This document shows positions 7,269 to 14,699 of a DNA stretch of 18,997 nucleotides, piece after piece. Made by a program: the position numbers and the translations under genes. Positions within the stretch are counted from its first letter, which is position 1, and every line of letters begins with the position of its first letter. The notes under the pieces are model-generated. The model saw only the letters and a program-made list of their open reading frames with translations. It had not been told where the DNA came from and searched no databases. Origin of the DNA: Candidatus Microgenomates bacterium (GTDB taxonomy: Bacteria > Patescibacteriota > Microgenomatia > UBA1406 > GWC2-37-13); contig JACOTV010000070.1 in NCBI GenBank assembly GCA_016178125.1, positions 1-18,997 on the forward strand, read 5' to 3'.

Positions 7269-8371
7269 AAACAGCCGTAATCATCATCCCCACCTATAAT
7301 GAAGCCGACAATATCGAACGCCTCATTAAAGCAATAATGCAGATAACCGACGCAATCACCAGCTGGAGCTTCAAAATAGTTGTTGTTGACAGCAAATCCC
7401 CCGATAAGACCGCAGACATTGTAACGTCAATTCGTAAGACCTCGCCTTCGGTATACTTACTCGAAACCGAAAAAGAAGGCATAGGCAAAGCATATAGTCG
7501 CGGATTTGTTTATGCTCTTGAGAAACTCAAACCCGATGTACTGTTTGAAATGGATGCCGACTTTTCTCATGACCCAAAATCTATTCCGCAGTTTATAAAA
7601 AAACTAGAAAGTGGCGCAGATTTTGTTATCGGATCGCGGTATATGAAAGGCGGATCAATTCCCAAAGATTGGGGGATTGATCGTAAAATATTCTCGGTTT
7701 TAGGAAACGTAATAGTACGTCTTGGCTTTATGAAACTCTCAATAACCGATTGGACGGGCGGCTATCGGGCAATGCGCGCAGATCTTGCATCACAAAGTAT
7801 CAAGCACGTCGACAAGTACACCGGGTATGTATTCCAGATCGCGCTTCTTGATTTTGCGGTCAAACAACATGCTCGTATCGCAGAAGTACCCATTAAATTC
7901 ACCGATCGCAAATATGGTGTTTCAAAGATCAACTCTGGACACTATATACAGAATATTTTCACCTATATTTTCAATAATTCTTCATTCGTAAAGTACATAA
8001 TGGTCGGTGGAGTCGGGTTTATTCTCGACTTTGGTATTTTGTATTTGTTATATCGACTGGCAGGTTGGCCAATATGGCTGAGCCAACTGTGCTCGGCAGA
8101 ATGCGCAATACTCTCTAATTTCACTTTAAATAATTTCTGGGCATTCTCGCACAAGCGAGAAGCAGGGATACATAATTTCTTCAAAAATCTGGGGAAGTTT
8201 CACGGAGTATCTATGGGCTCATTGATTATCCAAACTGCGTCAATCACGGCATATGAACATTTTTGGGGAGATACTTATGTGTTCCTCTTTAAAATGGGTG
8301 TTATATTCCTCATCATAATCCCGTATTCGTATGTGCTGTACAATCGCGTCATCTGGAAGAAAAAGAAGTAA
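7265..8371 (+). CDS. polyprenyl-phosphate glycosyltransferase (DPM1-like GT2) fused to GtrA domain
   Basis: A 368-residue two-part membrane protein. Residues 1-225 are a family 2 glycosyltransferase of the dolichyl-phosphate-mannose-synthase type: IIIPTYNEADNIERL at 6-20, VVVDSKSPDKT near 39-49, FEMDADFSHDP with the D97/D99 metal site, VIGSRYMKGG at 121-130, and DWTGGYRAM at 162-170. Residues 241-366 form a GtrA-like bundle of about four membrane helices, opening FVKYIMVGGVGFILDFG and containing NFTLNNFWAF. The enzyme should place a sugar on a polyprenyl phosphate at the cytoplasmic face. The GtrA part may anchor it or help flip the lipid-linked sugar. The donor is unknown; adjacent UDP-sugar genes make a UDP-sugar plausible, though the family often uses GDP-mannose or UDP-glucose. 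It overlaps the preceding gene by 4 nt and abuts the convergent PEGA gene with no gap. Confidence 0.9.
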   Translation: MKTAVIIIPTYNEADNIERLIKAIMQITDAITSWSFKIVVVDSKSPDKTADIVTSIRKTSPSVYLLETEKEGIGKAYSRGFVYALEKLKPDVLFEMDADFSHDPKSIPQFIKKLESGADFVIGSRYMKGGSIPKDWGIDRKIFSVLGNVIVRLGFMKLSITDWTGGYRAMRADLASQSIKHVDKYTGYVFQIALLDFAVKQHARIAEVPIKFTDRKYGVSKINSGHYIQNIFTYIFNNSSFVKYIMVGGVGFILDFGILYLLYRLAGWPIWLSQLCSAECAILSNFTLNNFWAFSHKREAGIHNFFKNLGKFHGVSMGSLIIQTASITAYEHFWGDTYVFLFKMGVIFLIIIPYSYVLYNRVIWKKKK

Positions 8372-9280
8372 CTACTCTTCAATCTTTGCGTATTGCGTTG
8401 CGATCCATCCTTCTTTTCCGTCGGCATAGGGAATCTTTACCCAGTTTGGCTGTTCCTCAACGACCGTAAACTTCTCGCCCGGATTCACGCGTGCAGATTC
8501 TGAGGCGTCTACGTTAGGTTCTGAACGTACGCGTAGAAATCCGGTAGGTGTTTGCAGGATTGTCACTGTCTTTTTACCGGTGTCTTTTGTCGCGGGGGTC
8601 GGCGACAATTTCGCCGAGTCAGTTGAGGACTTTGGATTCAGTTTTGCTGAGTCGCTTGCTGCCTTAGCCTGAGCAGCCTGGTCGATTGCTAGTTTTATAC
8701 TTGCGTTTACTTTGCGATATTCCTCGATGTTTATTTTTTGGGTGCGTCTGAAGAAACCCGGCATATATATTGACAGCTCGTGCGTTCCCTTGGGGATATC
8801 AGCCAAAAGAAGCGGCGCCACTCCTTTTTCATCGGTATCCAAATACACTATTGCTCCAACAGGTTCTGTTTCAACATACACTTCACCAGCTCCCGACATT
8901 TTATGTTCAGCGTCACCTTTTGTGATCGTAAACACTTCGCCTGCTGAGGTAATGTCCGAGTTCCCCAGTTCGCGATTTATATAACTCAGAGCTCCTTTGT
9001 ATACCGTAATTTTTCCTTGCCAGGTTGCTGTCGCAGTTGCTTCATGATCAGGAATCAGTTTTATCGTATGAGCGCCGATTTTAACTTGCTGATTATAGGG
9101 GGTACGACCAACATTTACCGTGTCAAGAAACACGTTTGTATTTGGTGAAGAAACGATCTGCAACCGGCCATACTCGTTTTGCTTGGTAAGAACCAAAAAT
9201 TGGACACCTATATATCCGACAAAGAGGACTATAAGGACCATCAGAAGAACTAGTTTTCGCTTCATATTCTTCGGTCGCAT
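8372..9280 (-). CDS. membrane-anchored PEGA-PEGA-SH3b envelope protein
   Basis: A 302-residue single-pass protein with no assigned biochemical activity. Residues 8-30 are a membrane helix after a Lys/Arg-rich start. Two PEGA modules follow: one at about 38-75 (GRLQIVSSPNTNVFLDTVNVG, then HTIKL), the other at about 132-197 (GEVYVETEPVGAIVYLD, then GTHELSIYMPGF). Residues 200-236 are a low-complexity linker with the motif DSAKL repeated. Residues 238-302 are a bacterial SH3 domain (FLRVRSEPNVDASESARVNPGE, then NWVKIPYADGKEGWI). SH3b domains commonly bind peptidoglycan and PEGA modules are carried on surface proteins, so a role at the cell wall is likely. The first ATG is chosen because a TACAAT box ends 8 nt upstream of it. 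Confidence 0.85.
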   Translation of the reverse strand: MRPKNMKRKLVLLMVLIVLFVGYIGVQFLVLTKQNEYGRLQIVSSPNTNVFLDTVNVGRTPYNQQVKIGAHTIKLIPDHEATATATWQGKITVYKGALSYINRELGNSDITSAGEVFTITKGDAEHKMSGAGEVYVETEPVGAIVYLDTDEKGVAPLLLADIPKGTHELSIYMPGFFRRTQKINIEEYRKVNASIKLAIDQAAQAKAASDSAKLNPKSSTDSAKLSPTPATKDTGKKTVTILQTPTGFLRVRSEPNVDASESARVNPGEKFTVVEEQPNWVKIPYADGKEGWIATQYAKIEE

Positions 9281-9288
9281 ATACCAAT

Positions 9289-9294
9289 ATTGTA
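9289..9294 (-). promoter_or_regulatory. -10 box of the PEGA/SH3b gene
   Basis: On the minus strand TACAAT is followed by 8 nt and the ATG. It supports the first ATG rather than the internal one five codons later, and predicts a leaderless transcript. The rest of the 216-bp gap up to 9496 holds one weak AT-rich inverted repeat (CAAAAT-CATC-ATTTTG, 9359-9374) and a weak promoter-like TTGAAC-17 bp-TAAGGT (9435-9463) pointing toward the zinc-ribbon gene. No gene was found there. Confidence 0.5.
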
Positions 9295-9496
9295 GCTGAT
9301 TGTACTAGTAGTGGCTATACCTTGAGTAATACATGCATTATTTAGCACCTCAACAGCCCAAAATCATCATTTTGTAGACAATAGTCCCTTGTATTCCCTC
9401 GAATGTACTGTATTATCCGTCATACGCTTACTGCTTGAACGGATTTTTGTTATATGATAAGGTTGTATTTTCCACCATTATTAATTTCCTATATAT

Positions 9497-9820
9497 ATGG
9501 CAGATCAAACAGAAGAAAAAGCAGAGATATGTCCCAAATGCGGCAGTCCGCTTGTTGAGGCGACTACCAAGACCGGTAAGAAGTTAAAAAGATGCTCTAC
9601 GAATGTATGGGACCCCGCAACACGCACGTCCTCAGGCTGTGACTATGTTGAGTGGCCCAAAGCAAGCGTCGAAGAACTAGACGAAGATTGTCCTGAATGC
9701 GGTGCAAAACTCGTTCTCATGCACACCGCAACGGGCAAACAGCTAAAGAAATGCTCCACGAGCAAGTGGAACCGTGCAACAAAAACTGCAGAAGGCTGCA
9801 CGTACGTCCAGTGGATGTAA
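9497..9820 (+). CDS. stand-alone tandem topoisomerase-type zinc-ribbon protein
   Basis: A 107-residue protein consisting of little more than two copies of the C4 zinc ribbon found at the C-terminus of bacterial DNA topoisomerase I. Copy 1 uses C12, C15, C33 and C48; copy 2 uses C65, C68, C86 and C101. Both have the same spacing (CPxCG-16-CS-14-C) and both end in an aromatic YVEW/YVQW. All eight ligands are present, so it should bind two zinc ions and probably single-stranded or structured nucleic acid, by analogy with the topoisomerase tail. No catalytic domain is attached and no topA lies nearby. It precedes and converges with the AlkA-like gene (4-bp gap). A regulatory, repair or accessory topoisomerase role is guesswork. 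Confidence 0.82.
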   Translation: MADQTEEKAEICPKCGSPLVEATTKTGKKLKRCSTNVWDPATRTSSGCDYVEWPKASVEELDEDCPECGAKLVLMHTATGKQLKKCSTSKWNRATKTAEGCTYVQWM

Positions 9821-9824
9821 TACG

Positions 9825-10436
9825 CTATTTCTTATCAGGTTCGTTATCAAGACTTCGCCAGAGCACTCGACTGGCGAAGCTTTTGTATGGAGACCACCTC
9901 TTAATAATCTTTTCAACCTGTTTCTGAGTGGGAGGCTTTTTAAAGCCATATATCATCTGAATGGCTCGCTTAAGACCAAGGTCTCCGTGTGAAAAAACAT
10001 CTTCACGCCCTAAGGAAAACAGCAAAAACATTTCGGCGGTCCACCGGCCTATGCCATGCACCGTGCAAAGGGCGTTTATCACTTCCTCCTCTTCAAGGGT
10101 TTTGAGCTTCTCTAGGTCTAATACGCCGCTTTTTACCTTTTGGGCAAGGTCCTTAAGACTTTTAATTTTGGCGTACGATATGCCACACGCACGTAGTTCT
10201 TCGGCTGACAAATCAAGTATAAAATCTGGTGCCAGCGATGCGTCGGCGCTTTTGGTAACCAAGCGTGAAAAGATAGTAGCCGCGGCCTTAACCGAAAGCT
10301 GTTGCCCAATAATAGAACGACATAATCGCTCAAACAGATTCGTGGGCACTTCAAGGGCAGGTAGCTCAAACCGCCGAATATGTTCATACAAAATAGCATC
10401 TCGCTCTTTGAAGTGATCGTGGTACCGTGAGCTCAT
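9825..10436 (-). CDS. DNA-3-methyladenine glycosylase II, AlkA-like (HhH-GPD)
   Basis: A 203-residue base-excision glycosylase that should remove alkylated purines from DNA. It is the compact form lacking the N-terminal AlkA extension. LFERLCRSIIGQQLSVKAA at 34-52 is the typical first helix pair of the HhH-GPD core. The helix-hairpin-helix with its glycine turn is VHGIGRWTAEM at 126-136, and the catalytic aspartate is D152 in FSHGDLGLKRA. No C-terminal iron-sulfur cysteine cluster is present, which argues against MutY/Nth. It is transcribed divergently from the AlkD gene, with 23 bp between the two start codons and a shared palindromic -10 element. The start is supported by the TACAAT box ending 5 nt upstream. 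Confidence 0.9.
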   Translation of the reverse strand: MSSRYHDHFKERDAILYEHIRRFELPALEVPTNLFERLCRSIIGQQLSVKAAATIFSRLVTKSADASLAPDFILDLSAEELRACGISYAKIKSLKDLAQKVKSGVLDLEKLKTLEEEEVINALCTVHGIGRWTAEMFLLFSLGREDVFSHGDLGLKRAIQMIYGFKKPPTQKQVEKIIKRWSPYKSFASRVLWRSLDNEPDKK

Positions 10437-10441
10437 GCGCT

Positions 10442-10451
10442 ATTGTACAAT
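10442..10451. promoter_or_regulatory. palindromic bidirectional -10 element shared by two DNA glycosylase genes
   Basis: ATTGTACAAT is a perfect 10-bp palindrome containing TACAAT on each strand: plus at 10446-10451, minus at 10447-10442. The plus box ends 8 nt before the AlkD ATG at 10460, and the minus box ends 5 nt before the AlkA-like ATG at 10436. Both spacings fit the window's leaderless rule, so one sequence can load polymerase in either direction. Confidence 0.65.
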
Positions 10452-10459
10452 TGAAAATC

Positions 10460-11164
10460 ATGGATGCACAAGTCAAACGTGAACTGAAACAATACTCAAC
10501 TGCCGCTCGAGCAAAAGCGAATGCGTGGTATTTTAAGTCTGGTCCCGGACAATACGGTGCAGGCGACATATTTATGGGGGTTTCTGTGCCAGACCAACGC
10601 AAAGTCGCAAAGCACTATTACTCAAATATAACACTCCCCGAAGTGCTCACACTCCTTTCAGATCCCGTTCACGAATGTCGACTCACGGCGTTGTTCATGC
10701 TGGTGTATCAATTCGAAAAAACAACAGATGAACAAACACGCAAAAGAATCTTCGAGTTCTATATCAAACACCGTGCATACATAAATAACTGGGATCTTGT
10801 TGATTCGTCGGCTTCTCATATTGTGGGGGGGTATCTGCACGGAAAAGATGCGGCGCTTCTTACTAAATTGGCAGGATCAAATTCTCTATGGGATCGACGC
10901 ATTGCAATGATTTCAACCCTGTATGAAATAGTAGCCGGCACACCCCATGAGGGACTGCGAATCGCAACAATACTCGTAAACGACCGTCACGACTTAATTC
11001 AAAAAGCGGTCGGATGGATGCTGCGTGAAATTGGCAAACGGTGCGGCAAAGATTATCTTATATCGTTTCTTAATACACACTATAAAACCATGCCACGGAC
11101 TGCACTCCGTTATGCTATCGAACGTCTCAGTCCTGCAGAGCGCACGCATTATATGAAAAAGTGA
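10460..11164 (+). CDS. AlkD-family DNA alkylation repair glycosylase
   Basis: A 234-residue all-helical HEAT-like repeat protein predicted to excise N3- and N7-alkylated bases without base flipping, as AlkD of Bacillus cereus does. The catalytic region NNWDLVDSSA is at 109-118, and W111 and D115 correspond to the known catalytic Trp and Asp. SLWDRRIAMISTL at 142-154 supplies the conserved arginine, and DLIQKAVGWMLREIGK at 178-193 supplies the last tryptophan (W186). The start used here is the ATG 33 bases inside the longest open frame, because it lies 8 nt after a TACAAT -10 box; the longer frame would begin upstream of that promoter. Divergent pairing with an AlkA-like glycosylase makes an alkylation-repair unit. 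Its TGA is followed at once by the next promoter. Confidence 0.92.
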   Translation: MDAQVKRELKQYSTAARAKANAWYFKSGPGQYGAGDIFMGVSVPDQRKVAKHYYSNITLPEVLTLLSDPVHECRLTALFMLVYQFEKTTDEQTRKRIFEFYIKHRAYINNWDLVDSSASHIVGGYLHGKDAALLTKLAGSNSLWDRRIAMISTLYEIVAGTPHEGLRIATILVNDRHDLIQKAVGWMLREIGKRCGKDYLISFLNTHYKTMPRTALRYAIERLSPAERTHYMKK

Positions 11165-11185
11165 TTGCATTTGCGAATTTTTTGT

Positions 11186-11191
11186 TATACT
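11186..11191 (+). promoter_or_regulatory. -10 box of the LytR_C gene
   Basis: TATACT ends 6 nt before the ATG at 11198. It favours that ATG over an in-frame TTG at 11165, which would place the start upstream of the promoter and directly after the AlkD stop. Confidence 0.5.
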
Positions 11192-11197
11192 ACAGGA

Positions 11198-11770
11198 ATG
11201 GAAACAGCTTCACAGGAATATGCACCGGCCAAACCGACAAAACGAACGTTTGGTAAAAAACAGGCCATAATCACGATTATAGTATTGTTACTGATCACCG
11301 CTGCAGTCATTTTTATGATGAGCCGTCAACCCGCACCCACTGAGGAATCTATTTCTCCAACCCCGACAGAGCTCCCAACCGAAGCCCCTACCCCTGAGGC
11401 AACAACATCAGCATCTCCATCCGTTGCCCCAACTAAGTCCGTCACGCCGTCGACTAAGCCTTCACCAACCAGAAGCGCCGAAGTTAAAAAGTCGACCGAT
11501 ATGAATATCCAAATTCAAAATGGCAGCGGCGAGGTGGGAATAGCCGGACAAGTGCGCGATTTCCTCAAGGGAAAAGGATATCAATACTTTGAGACAGCAA
11601 ATGCCGATAATTACGATTACAAAGACGTCACGGTTAAGGTCAAAAGTTCACTTACCACCTATGGCAGTTCGCTCATGAAGGATCTGGGAGAAAAATACAA
11701 GCTTGCTTCAGATTCTGCGACGTTGCCAAACGATTCAGTATTTGACGCGGTTGTTATTGTAGGAAAGTAA
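11198..11770 (+). CDS. single-pass membrane protein with C-terminal LytR_C domain
   Basis: 190 residues. A basic N-terminus precedes a membrane helix at about 21-41. Residues 44-100 are a Pro/Thr/Ser-rich wall-spanning linker, and 104-188 match the LytR C-terminal domain found behind LytR-CpsA-Psr transferases. The signature IQIQNGSGEVGIAGQVRDFL, the DNYDYKDVTVKVK strand and the closing FDAVVIVGK are visible. The LCP catalytic domain itself is missing, so this is a stand-alone LytR_C protein, probably an envelope protein near peptidoglycan or wall glycan, not a transferase. The start is chosen by the -10 box 6 nt upstream. Its 3' end overlaps the 3' end of the broken cysS by 17 bp on the opposite strand. 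Confidence 0.85.
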   Translation: METASQEYAPAKPTKRTFGKKQAIITIIVLLLITAAVIFMMSRQPAPTEESISPTPTELPTEAPTPEATTSASPSVAPTKSVTPSTKPSPTRSAEVKKSTDMNIQIQNGSGEVGIAGQVRDFLKGKGYQYFETANADNYDYKDVTVKVKSSLTTYGSSLMKDLGEKYKLASDSATLPNDSVFDAVVIVGK

Positions 11771-12719
11771 AGCCTAATAGTGCTAGTGACTTCTTCAGCA
11801 CTTCTCCGGAGCAATGGTTTGATATATAGCGCAACACCTCGGGAACATCTAGATCGTCATCCATATATGACTCAACCGTCTTCATGTCTCCAGCATTAGG
11901 TTCGTTTATCTTTTGTGCTGCGGCCGTAACCTTTTCCTCGATCGCGGCCAGCTCATCTTCCATAAACTCTCACGGATGTCGATAGTGGTGCGAGAGTAGA
12001 TATTCGTGGTGGGGAAATATGAGGTCGCGTCCACCGCCATGAATATCAATCTGCTCGCCTAAATATTCGTGAATCATCGCGGTACATTCAATGTGCCACC
12101 CCGGTCGACCTTTTCCCCAAGGACTTTCCCAGTACGGCTCTGCATCGCTCTTAATCCATAATACAAAATCGAGGGGATTTTTTTTATTCGGATCTTCGGG
12201 ATTATTTCCCCGGTCGCGGGATATCATAATCATCTGCTCGGTTGTAAAGCGAGAGAGTTTTCCATAATCAGCAAACGTAGCGGTGTCAAAATACACATTC
12301 CCGTTCTTCACGTATGCGTGACCGTTTTTAATTAATGATTTATTGATCTCGATAATTTTGGGGACTGCACTAGACGCCAAGATGTATTTATTAGGAGGGT
12401 TCACATTGAGTGCACTCATTTGTGCATTAAAATGGTTTATCCAGTGGTCGGCTATTTCACGCCACGTTTTCCCTGCGTCCGCTGCTTGCTTAATTACATC
12501 ATCACCGTCGTTTACATCGGTCGCGTTTTGTACATAGTTCACGTTGTATGATTTGTACGTCAGATAACGGACAAGCACGTCAAACGAAACATAGGTAAAT
12601 GCATGTCCTACATGAGTTGCGTTGTTGGGTGTAATGCCACAGACATACAGCGTGACGTCGTTCCCTGAGAGAGGGATTAAGTCTTTTTTAGATCGTATCG
12701 CAGTATCGTAAATTCTCAT
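11754..12719 (-). pseudogene. cysS: cysteinyl-tRNA synthetase remnant: internal deletion plus premature TGA
   Basis: The first 249 codons encode the N-terminal catalytic half of CysRS: YVCGITPNNATHVGHAF with zinc ligand C27 and HIGH-type H36-H39, WHIECTAM with C212, and HGGGRDLIFPHHE with H237. Directly after HHE the sequence jumps to YLLSHHYRHP, which belongs about 54 residues further on in normal CysRS. The fourth zinc ligand (second Glu of HHENE) and the KMSKS loop are therefore missing, in frame. A TGA at 11970-11972 then sits where a Trp (TGG) is expected. After it, the same frame continues as EFMEDELAAIEEK and YMDDDLDVPEVLRYI, the C-terminal helical domain, to a TAA at 11754. Aminoacylation activity should be lost. 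Whether another cysS exists is not visible. An assembly error is possible for the deletion. Confidence 0.85.
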
Positions 12720-12724
12720 ACAAG

Positions 12725-12730
12725 ATTATA
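12725..12730 (-). promoter_or_regulatory. -10 box of the cysS remnant
   Basis: On the minus strand a perfect TATAAT is followed by 5 nt and the ATG. The promoter is intact although the gene is broken, which suggests recent damage or an assembly fault. Confidence 0.5.
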
Positions 12731-12752
12731 CTACCTGGGATCAGATAAGCGA

Positions 12753-13984
12753 CTATATTTTTCGTATCTGCTTCTGTGTTCCATAGAAAATCGCAAGAGT
12801 AATAAGCATTATAGACGCATTTACTCGAAGAGCATTCATAACCCCAAACCGCTCAGATAAGTAGCCTATCTCTAAGCTTCCAAAGGGAGCCATCCCTAGA
12901 AACATAAGTGAATAAATACTCATAACTCTCCCACGTATTTCATCATTTGCACGCATTTGAATCGTAGTATTCATCATCGAAAACGCGAGCAGAAGACCGA
13001 GCCCGGCAAACAATAATATACTCATACCTGCAACAAGCGTTGAAGTAAACGAGAAAACGAGTATCGCCAAGCCGAAAATAAGTGTCCCTCCTAATATAAA
13101 GTACCGAGCAGGAGTGCGCCGTGCGAGTGCTGAGACGAGCATCCCCGTGCCCCCTCATGAAACACGTCACCTGCAATAACCGGCATAATCGTAATGTACG
13201 ACCATCCGAAAATAGAATTGACCGTCGCCAATAGTAACACGGGCCGTATTATATCGTCTGAAAATGCAAATCTGAGTCCCTGCTGAATCGCCCGAAGAGG
13301 ATGTAAATGATTGTCGGCAATAACTTCGCGCACATTCATAAAATAAAGAGCAACTATCACGGCGATAAAACTCACGCCATTTAACATAAACGCTCCACCC
13401 ACTGCGACGATGCTAATAAGTATTCCGGCGGAGGCGGGACCAATAACACGAGCGGCATTAAATATGCCTGCGCTTAAAGAAATCGCCGATGACAAATGCT
13501 TTCGCGCGACCATTTTATTCATGTACGTTTGTCGCGCTGGCATATCGATCGAGGTGAATATACCGAGTAGAAATGAAAGAACTGCAATGTGATACTGATT
13601 CACGGTACCCGTTAACGCAAGTATTCCCAAAATAAAAGCCAGAATCATTTGTCCGCTTTGAGTTACGAACAATACGCGCCGTTTATTAAATCGATCGACG
13701 ATCACCCCACCAATGAGCGCAAAGAGCAAGACGGGTAGCGTTTGCAATGCCGCAATCAACCCAACCCACAGCGCTGATTTAGTTATAAGGTAAACAAGAT
13801 ATCCTTGTGCCACCGTCTGAAGCCAAGTACCAACAAGCGATACGAGCTGCCCAAAAAAATACAGTCTGTAGTTACGATATCTGAGCGCAGGGAATGCTCT
13901 AAAGAATGGGTCAGTCCAATGAGGGGATTCACCAACCGAAATCTCTTCGCTTTCTTGAATGAGATATGACTCTTCGGGTTTCAT
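12753..13984 (-). pseudogene. MFS exporter (EntS/MFS_3 type) broken by a frameshifting internal deletion
   Basis: Codons 1 to about 281 (from 13984) encode the N-terminal half of a 12-helix major-facilitator exporter. RYRNYRLYFFGQLVSLVGTW opens helix 1, VDRFNKRRVL is the cytoplasmic loop, and RQTYMNKMVARKHLSSAISL is characteristic of the EntS-like group. At GARG, near 13142, the frame is lost. The protein resumes in another frame with MLVSALARRTPARYFILGG and DEIRGRVMSIYSLMFLGMAPFGSL, ending at 12753. Comparison with the family layout suggests that about 15-25 residues of helix 7 are also missing at the joint, so this is a deletion and not a one-base slip. Intact, it would be a proton-coupled exporter of small molecules. 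Sequencing or assembly error is a real alternative. Confidence 0.8.
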
Positions 13985-13989
13985 AATAA

Positions 13990-13995
13990 ATTATA
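13990..13995 (-). promoter_or_regulatory. -10 box of the MFS gene
   Basis: On the minus strand TATAAT is followed by 5 nt and the ATG at 13984. It is one half of a divergent pair with the PIG-L promoter, and the two start codons are 34 bp apart. Confidence 0.5.
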
Positions 13996-14002
13996 TACGG
14001 TT

Positions 14003-14011
14003 TGTTAGAAT
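14003..14011 (+). promoter_or_regulatory. extended -10 promoter of the PIG-L deacetylase gene
   Basis: TGT-TAGAAT ends 7 nt before the ATG at 14019. The TGn extension strengthens it, and it fixes the start 60 bases inside the longest open frame. Confidence 0.5.
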
Positions 14012-14018
14012 TATAAGT

Positions 14019-14699
14019 ATGAAAAAACACGCGATCTGCATATTTGCCCATCCCGACGACGAAGCATTCGGTCCAGGAGGGACTATTCATCGTCTCACCA
14101 AAACACACACTGTTTCGATTATTTGCGTAACCAACGGTGACGCCGGAGAAAATCATCATCCTACCGAGAAGGGGACCTTAGCGACCATTCGCCAAGGTGA
14201 GATCCGTTCTTCGTCGAAAATAATGGGTGTTACTGATCTGTTTTTTTTAAACTATTCAGACGGCGAGTTATGTAACAATAAATACCATGAGATTGCTGCC
14301 TCGATTCAGGCTATTCTCGATGATAAGCGCCCTGAGCTGCTACTTACCTTTGAGCATCGTGGCATTTCGGGTCATATAGACCATATCACTATCGCGATGA
14401 TTGCCAGCTATCTGTACCAACGACTTTCCTATGTCCGTAAGATTATGTTCTATTGTTTAAGTGAAGCACAACGAAGCAAAAGAGGCGATGATTATTTTAT
14501 TTTCTTCCCGCCAGGTTATAAGACGGAAGCAATTGATTATTCCAACGATATTAGCGATATTATCGATTTAAAAGTTGAAGCGATGAAGCAGCACTTATCG
14601 CAATCGAAGGATCTTAATCGAATTCTTGAGCGCGAGCTGAGGACGGTAGAACATTTCTACGTGTGGGAAAAACCGACTACACCCAAATCGTCAAAATAA
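14019..14699 (+). CDS. PIG-L/LmbE-family zinc deacetylase
   Basis: 226 residues. The AHPDDE motif at 10-15 and the second zinc segment EHRGISGHIDH at 112-122 (H119, H122) define the PIG-L family, which removes acetyl or similar groups from N-acetylglucosamine-containing substrates: glycolipids, thiol precursors, antibiotics or wall fragments. VTNGDAGENHH at 38-47 is the usual substrate-loop region. There is no signal peptide, so it is probably cytoplasmic. The ATG at 14019 is preferred to an in-frame upstream start because it lies just after an extended -10 box and places AHPDDE at the usual distance from the N-terminus. The actual substrate is unknown. The 3' end overlaps the convergent DUF1761 gene by 23 bp. 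Confidence 0.88.
   Translation: MKKHAICIFAHPDDEAFGPGGTIHRLTKTHTVSIICVTNGDAGENHHPTEKGTLATIRQGEIRSSSKIMGVTDLFFLNYSDGELCNNKYHEIAASIQAILDDKRPELLLTFEHRGISGHIDHITIAMIASYLYQRLSYVRKIMFYCLSEAQRSKRGDDYFIFFPPGYKTEAIDYSNDISDIIDLKVEAMKQHLSQSKDLNRILERELRTVEHFYVWEKPTTPKSSK

Noticed and set aside
9961..10416. Open 151-codon plus-strand frame over the AlkA-like gene
   Set aside because: The minus strand encodes a clear HhH-GPD glycosylase; the plus reading is Ser/Arg-rich and featureless.
11970..11972. TGA recoded as Trp or Gly, as in some CPR lineages
   Set aside because: TGA ends rmlB, the UXS-like gene and the AlkD gene at sensible places. Reading through the AlkD TGA would fuse it to the LytR_C protein, and the cysS reading also lacks KMSKS, so gene damage is the simpler explanation.
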